A stretch of DNA of 27,829 nt. Origin: Gammaproteobacteria bacterium UBA2810 (GTDB lineage: Bacteria; Pseudomonadota; Gammaproteobacteria; Enterobacterales; Succinivibrionaceae). Within the stretch, counting starts at the first letter, position 1; every line of letters starts with the position of its first letter. Below, one piece after another: positions 24,074 through 27,829 of this stretch. A model generated the notes under the pieces. It made no database searches, was not told the DNA's origin, and worked only from the letters and a program-made list of their open reading frames with translations. Where the stretch lies: positions 28,898 through 56,726 of the forward strand of contig DEHC01000062.1 in the NCBI GenBank assembly GCA_002351705.1, in the 5' to 3' direction. A program made the position numbers and the translations under genes.

Positions 24074-25072
24074 ATGATGAATATTATCCTGATGTGCGGC
24101 GGCGACGGCAGCGAGCACGACATCTCCCTCAAAAGCGCTGATTTTCTCGAGGCAAAGCTCGGTGAAATCCAGAATGTACGCGTGGTCAGAGTAGTTCTCC
24201 ACAGGAGAAAATGGGTTCTCGCTGACGGGACTCCCTGCATTCCTGTCGGAATCAAGACTCTCGTCACCCCCACGGAGTCCATCCACATGGACTATGTCAT
24301 CCCGTGCATCCACGGCTTCCCCGGCGAGACCGGCGACATCCAGTCCTTCCTTGAGATCCTCGGCGTCCCGTACATGGGCTGCGGATCCGAGGCAAGCCGC
24401 CTCTGCTTCAACAAGGTAAGCACCAAGCTGTGGCTGAGCGCAGTCGGGATCCCCAACACCCCGTACGTGTTCCTCTCCGACAACTCCCAGGCCTCCCAGG
24501 CAAGCGCCCTTCAGGCCATGAGGAACTGGGGATCGGTCTTCGTCAAGGCCGCAAGCCAGGGATCATCGGTAGGCTGCTACAAGGTTGACGACCTTGCGAA
24601 GCTCCCCGATGCCATCAATGACGCATTCAAGTACTCCAGGCAGGTTCTCGTCGAGAAGAACGTCCATCCGAGAGAGCTTGAGGTTGCCGTATACCAGTAC
24701 GGCGATGAGGTAATCGCGACCAACCCCGGCGAGATCAAGACTGACAAGTCGACCTTCTACAGCTGGGAGGAGAAGTACGACGGCTCAAGCAAGGCCGAGA
24801 CCGTAGTTGAGGCAGAGCTCAGCGATGAGCAGAAGGAGCAGATCCGCTCGCTCGCGCTCAAGGCCTTTGATCAGCTCAAGCTCCGCGATCTCTCGAGAAT
24901 CGACTTCTTCATCAGCGCCGACGGCGAGATCCTCCTCAATGAGATCAACACCTTCCCCGGCATGACCCCGATCTCCATGTTCCCGAAGATGCTCGAGCAT
25001 CACGGCGACAGCATGACCGAGTTCCTGAAGCAGTGCATCGCGAGAGAGGCTCCGGCAAAACAGCACAGGTAA
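24074..25072 (+). CDS. ddl: D-alanine-D-alanine ligase
   Basis: Ddl makes the D-Ala-D-Ala dipeptide for peptidoglycan. The 332-residue protein is an ATP-grasp enzyme. Visible marks are the N-terminal GGDGSEHDISL, PCIHGFPGETGD, the ATP-binding VKAASQGSSVG, ELEVAV and the metal-binding end ILLNEINTFPGMTPISMFP. The omega loop has a Lys-Tyr pair (EEKYDG), which in known ligases marks D-Ala rather than D-lactate specificity, so no glycopeptide resistance is implied. Two adjacent ATG codons (24074, 24077) could start it; only a weak GGA lies upstream. It stands alone, away from the mur/fts cluster, with its own promoter and terminator. Confidence 0.96.
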   Translation: MMNIILMCGGDGSEHDISLKSADFLEAKLGEIQNVRVVRVVLHRRKWVLADGTPCIPVGIKTLVTPTESIHMDYVIPCIHGFPGETGDIQSFLEILGVPYMGCGSEASRLCFNKVSTKLWLSAVGIPNTPYVFLSDNSQASQASALQAMRNWGSVFVKAASQGSSVGCYKVDDLAKLPDAINDAFKYSRQVLVEKNVHPRELEVAVYQYGDEVIATNPGEIKTDKSTFYSWEEKYDGSSKAETVVEAELSDEQKEQIRSLALKAFDQLKLRDLSRIDFFISADGEILLNEINTFPGMTPISMFPKMLEHHGDSMTEFLKQCIAREAPAKQHR

Positions 25073-25096
25073 CCGCCTCATCAGGACAGTCTGCCA

Positions 25097-25131
25097 GAAA
25101 GGCCCGGCCGCAAGCCGGGCCTTTCTTTTTT
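25097..25131 (+). terminator. Intrinsic terminator of ddl
   Basis: GAAAGGCCCGGC pairs with GCCGGGCCTTTC (12 base pairs) around a five-base loop and is followed by six T. It is a textbook strong terminator 24 bases after ddl. Confidence 0.96.
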
Positions 25132-25492
25132 CCGTCACCCGGCTTGCTTTCGAAAAGCACGTCAGGAGGCTTAAGAGGCTAATTTCTTTAACCGCTCCTT
25201 CAGAATCTTCAGCGGCAGATGTCAAAGGAGCGCAAACGCCGGCATACAGCTTAAGAAAATTAAGCAGACACAGGTTCAGGCGCATCCGCACCGGTTTTGC
25301 ACCCCAAAACAGTGAAATGAATGCACTCATGAGGTTCATTTGCCATCTTTTTGGGCGTTATTTATGAAGTCTGTCAAAAAAACATGCCGAAAAACGGGCT
25401 AATTTTTCCCCGGCATAATAAAATTCAGCAGTTTGAGTAATTGACTTAAGAAAATTAATTCTGTTGTTGCAGCTTATAGAAAGGAGTTAATC
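25132..25492 (+). promoter_or_regulatory. AT-rich regulatory region upstream of gdhA
   Basis: No supported gene lies in these 360 bases. CTTAAGAAAATTAA occurs twice, identical, at 25250-25263 and 25445-25458. AAATGAA (25315-25321) and TTCATTT (25335-25341) form an inverted repeat with centres 20 bases apart, enclosing the palindrome CTCATGAG (25326-25333). Weak promoter-like elements exist (TTGAGT 25433 with TAATTC 25456; CATAATAAAAT near 25414), none near consensus. The gdhA ribosome binding site AAGGAG is at 25480-25485. The layout suggests regulated expression of gdhA, for example by nitrogen or amino acid supply (inference). Confidence 0.5.
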
Positions 25493-26833
25493 ATGCAGCT
25501 TTTAAAGCCAGTTTTCGACAGCGTCCTTGCCAGGAACCCCGGGCAGCCCGAGTTCCACCAGGCAGTCAGCGAGGTTCTCGAGACCATCGAGCCTGTAGTG
25601 GCAAAGCATCCTGAGTGGCTTAAGGCTGGCATCGTGGATCGTCTCGTTGAGCCTGAGAGACAGATCATGTTCCGTGTCGCATGGATCGACGACGCTGGCA
25701 GGGTACAGGTCAACCGCGGCTACCGCGTCCAGTTCAACAGCGCCATCGGCCCCTACAAGGGAGGCCTCCGCTTCCACCCCAGCGTCAATCTCGGAATCAT
25801 CAAGTTCCTCGGCTTCGAACAGATCTTCAAGAACTCCCTCACCGGCCTTCCCATCGGCGGCGGCAAGGGCGGCTCTGACTTCGACCCGAAGGGCAAGTCT
25901 GACCGTGAGATCATGGCCTTCTGCCAGAGCTTCATGACCGAGCTCGCCAAGCACATCGGCGCAGACACCGACGTTCCCGCAGGTGACATCGGCGTAGGCG
26001 GACGTGAGATCGGCTTCCTGTACGGCCAGTACAAGCGCCTCCGCAACGAGTTCACCGGCGTTCTGACCGGCAAGGGACTCGGCTGGGGCGGCTCGCTTGC
26101 CCGCACCGAGGCAACCGGCTACGGCCTCTGCTACTTCATGAACGAGGCTCTGCAGCACAACGGGAAGTCCTTCAAGGATCAGCGCGTTGTCATCTCCGGA
26201 AGCGGCAACGTCGCAATCTACGCCTGCGAGAAGGCCCAGGAGTACGGCGCAAAGGTTGTCGCAATGAGCGATTCCTCCGGATATGTCGTTGACGAGAACG
26301 GCATTGATCTCAAGCTCATGAAGCAGATCAAGGAAGTCGAGCGCCTCCGCATCAAGGAGTACGCCGCACGCAAGCCGGGCGCAGTATTCACCCCAGGATG
26401 CAGGGGCATCTGGACCGTCAAGTGCGACATCGCACTGCCCTGCGCAACCCAGAATGAAATCGACGAGGAGAGCGCCAAGATCCTCCTCGGCAACGGCACC
26501 TGGGCTGTCGGCGAGGGCGCCAACATGCCTTCAACCAACGAGGCCATTGCCTGCTACAAGAACGCCGGCATCATCTTCGCTCCTGCCAAGGCAGCAAACG
26601 CCGGCGGCGTTGCAACCTCCGCTCTTGAGATGTGCCAGAACTCCATGCGCTACAACTGGACCTTCGAGGAAGTTGATCAGAAGCTCCATCAGATCATGAA
26701 GGACATCTACGCGCACTGCACCGAGGTCGCAAAGGAATATACCGGCAACGAGCATGATCTTGTCTCCGGCGCCAACATCGCAGGCTTCGTCAAGGTCGCA
26801 AACGCCATGTACGCACAGGGCATCGCCTACTAA
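25493..26833 (+). CDS. gdhA: NADP-type glutamate dehydrogenase
   Basis: GdhA makes glutamate from 2-oxoglutarate and ammonium. At 446 residues it matches the E. coli enzyme (447) closely. Substrate and catalytic elements are visible: GPYKGGLRFHPS (86-97, Lys89), GGGKGGSDFDPKGKS (122-136, Lys125) and PAGDIGVGG (163-170, Asp165). The dinucleotide-binding GSGNVA (236-241) and the following SDSSG are as in NADP-dependent hexameric enzymes. The ribosome binding site is excellent (AAGGAG, seven bases before ATG). Codons look more biased than in neighbouring genes, with frequent GGC, AAG, CGC and CGT, which fits high expression. It is monocistronic with a strong terminator. Confidence 0.98.
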   Translation: MQLLKPVFDSVLARNPGQPEFHQAVSEVLETIEPVVAKHPEWLKAGIVDRLVEPERQIMFRVAWIDDAGRVQVNRGYRVQFNSAIGPYKGGLRFHPSVNLGIIKFLGFEQIFKNSLTGLPIGGGKGGSDFDPKGKSDREIMAFCQSFMTELAKHIGADTDVPAGDIGVGGREIGFLYGQYKRLRNEFTGVLTGKGLGWGGSLARTEATGYGLCYFMNEALQHNGKSFKDQRVVISGSGNVAIYACEKAQEYGAKVVAMSDSSGYVVDENGIDLKLMKQIKEVERLRIKEYAARKPGAVFTPGCRGIWTVKCDIALPCATQNEIDEESAKILLGNGTWAVGEGANMPSTNEAIACYKNAGIIFAPAKAANAGGVATSALEMCQNSMRYNWTFEEVDQKLHQIMKDIYAHCTEVAKEYTGNEHDLVSGANIAGFVKVANAMYAQGIAY

Positions 26834-26860
26834 TCCCTGAGAATACCTGGCAGCAACCAG

Positions 26861-26895
26861 AAAGCCCCCGGCTCGGTGAGCCGGGGGCTTTTTTT
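26861..26895 (+). terminator. Intrinsic terminator of gdhA
   Basis: AGCCCCCGGCT pairs with AGCCGGGGGCT around a short loop and is followed by a run of seven T, 28 bases after the gdhA stop. Confidence 0.96.
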
Positions 26896-26943
26896 CATAT
26901 CGGCGTTCATGAATTTACCGGATCTTCACTTTTCCGAATCCGT

Positions 26944-26985
26944 TGTTTAACAGACGGCAAATAGGATCTGCACTGTTTACAGACG
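26944..26985 (+). promoter_or_regulatory. Direct repeats upstream of phoA, possible regulator site
   Basis: TGTTTAACAGACG (26944-26956) and TGTTTACAGACG (26974-26985) are near-identical direct repeats about 30 bases, three helical turns, apart. They end about 20 bases before phoA. They contain CTGT/ACAG blocks reminiscent of half-sites of the Pho box, but a canonical Pho box is not present. The ribosome binding site GGAG follows at 26996-26999. Confidence 0.45.
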
Positions 26986-27006
26986 TTAATCAACCGGAGC
27001 AACACC

Positions 27007-27829
27007 ATGAACAAGTTTGCAATTACAGCATTGTCAGTTCTTGCCGGAATGGCCTTTACAGAGTGCGCAGCCGCAGCTGACGCCAGTGTCTACGACCGCG
27101 GCGCCAAAGGGGATCTCGCCGCATACGGCGGTGCCACCCGCATCAAGGGCGATATGGCCGCGATGTACGCCGAGCAGATCAAGCTAGCCTCGGAAAAGCA
27201 CGCAAAGAACGTAATCCTCTTCATCGGTGACGGCATGGGCGACTCCGAAATCACCGCTGCCCGCAACTTTGCAGAAGGAGCAGGCGGCTATTTCAAGGGA
27301 CTCGACGCCATGCCCATCACCGGACAGTACACCCACTACTCTCTCGACAAGAAGACCCGCCTGCCGAACTATGTGACTGACTCAGCAGCCTCTGCCAGCG
27401 AGTGGGCTACCGGCGTCAAGACCTATAACGGCGCGATCGGAGTCGATCTCGACGGCAAGCCTCATGAGAACCTGCTTGAGCTCGCGAAGAAAAAGGGCCT
27501 CGCCACCGGCAATGTGACAACCGCAGAAATTCAGGATGCGACTCCTGCGGCTCTCCTTGCCCATGTGACCGCCCGCAAGTGCTACGGCCCCAAGGCAACC
27601 GCAGAGAAGTGCCCCACTGACCTTCTTGAGAAGGGCGGGCTTGGATCAATCACCGAGCAGCTTATCAGGACCCGTCCTGATGTCACCCTCGGCGGCGGCA
27701 TGAAGACCTTCAATGAGAAGGCTGTCGGCGGCAAGTACGCCGGAAAGACTCTCCTCGAGCAGGCAAAGGCTGAGGGATACAGCATCGTCACCACGGCCTC
27801 CGAGCTTGAGAAGGTAAGCAGCGCAGATC
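27007..27829 (+). CDS. phoA: Periplasmic alkaline phosphatase (partial, 3' end outside window)
   Basis: PhoA releases phosphate from monoesters in the periplasm, usually under phosphate starvation. The first 274 codons are present, open to the window edge. The signal peptide MNKFAITALSVLAGMAFTEC ends near AAAAD (cleavage about 24). The catalytic serine is Ser126 in VTDSAASA; Asp75 (GDGMGDSEITAARN) is a metal ligand; Asp177, Thr179 and Arg190 match E. coli Asp153, Thr155 and Arg166. Cys192 and Cys202 match the first disulfide of the E. coli enzyme. The start has GGAG seven bases upstream. Identity with E. coli PhoA is high throughout the visible part. Confidence 0.97.
   Translation, partial: MNKFAITALSVLAGMAFTECAAAADASVYDRGAKGDLAAYGGATRIKGDMAAMYAEQIKLASEKHAKNVILFIGDGMGDSEITAARNFAEGAGGYFKGLDAMPITGQYTHYSLDKKTRLPNYVTDSAASASEWATGVKTYNGAIGVDLDGKPHENLLELAKKKGLATGNVTTAEIQDATPAALLAHVTARKCYGPKATAEKCPTDLLEKGGLGSITEQLIRTRPDVTLGGGMKTFNEKAVGGKYAGKTLLEQAKAEGYSIVTTASELEKVSSAD

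Noticed and set aside
24074..25072. Possible D-Ala-D-lactate ligase (glycopeptide resistance)
   Set aside because: The omega loop carries the Lys-Tyr pair typical of D-Ala-D-Ala ligases and there are no van-like neighbours.
24785..25339. 184-codon minus-strand open frame over the ddl end and its terminator
   Set aside because: Half lies antisense to ddl, it crosses the terminator stem, and the amino acid composition is that of a shadow frame.

Overview
The window looks like a chromosomal segment of a fairly GC-rich Gammaproteobacterium. Several markers point there: an E. coli-type CDP-diacylglycerol-serine O-phosphatidyltransferase of the phospholipase D fold (PssA), an E. coli-type PhoA and GdhA, a Vibrio/Shewanella-like MurJ N-terminus, ribosomal protein S20 starting at UUG as in E. 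coli, and the rpsT / murJ / ribF neighbourhood. An anaerobic gut lineage of Aeromonadales (Succinivibrionaceae) would fit, but that is a guess from general impression, not a search. Both ends cut through genes: an ABC permease at the left edge and phoA at the right edge.

Region 1 (about 1-13,200, all minus strand) is a tight seven-gene operon, transcribed right to left: SrfA-like anchored protein, SrfB-like actin-fold ATPase, SrfC-like large GTPase, a second single-span anchored protein, a secreted SH3-like/von Willebrand A protein, an ABC ATPase and a MacB/LolC/FtsX-like permease. Junctions overlap by 1 or 4 bases, or are separated by 13 and 37 bases. SrfA, SrfB and SrfC belong to families named as putative virulence factors, with poorly understood function. 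Here they are welded to a periplasmic VWA protein and an ABC exporter of the mechanotransmission type. This is the most interesting part of the window: it reads as one envelope-spanning machine with a cytoplasmic actin-like ATPase, a dynamin-like GTPase, two membrane tethers whose periplasmic ends each carry four cysteines, and an ABC motor.

Region 2 (13,461-14,042) holds rpsT on the minus strand, with a near-consensus sigma-70 promoter, a UUG start and an intrinsic terminator that separates it from the srf operon. A divergent promoter drives murJ on the plus strand.

Region 3 (14,043-25,131, plus strand) is mostly housekeeping. It contains murJ (lipid II flippase), ribF (FAD synthesis), an orphan membrane PAS-histidine kinase overlapping ribF, a 603-residue Xaa-Pro aminopeptidase, pssA (phosphatidylserine synthase), recG (fork-remodelling helicase) one base after pssA, then ddl with its own -10 element and a strong terminator.

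Region 4 (25,132-27,829) holds gdhA behind a 360-base AT-rich regulatory region with repeated and inverted motifs, a strong terminator, and the first 274 codons of phoA. No tRNA, rRNA, insertion sequence, CRISPR array or prophage was found.
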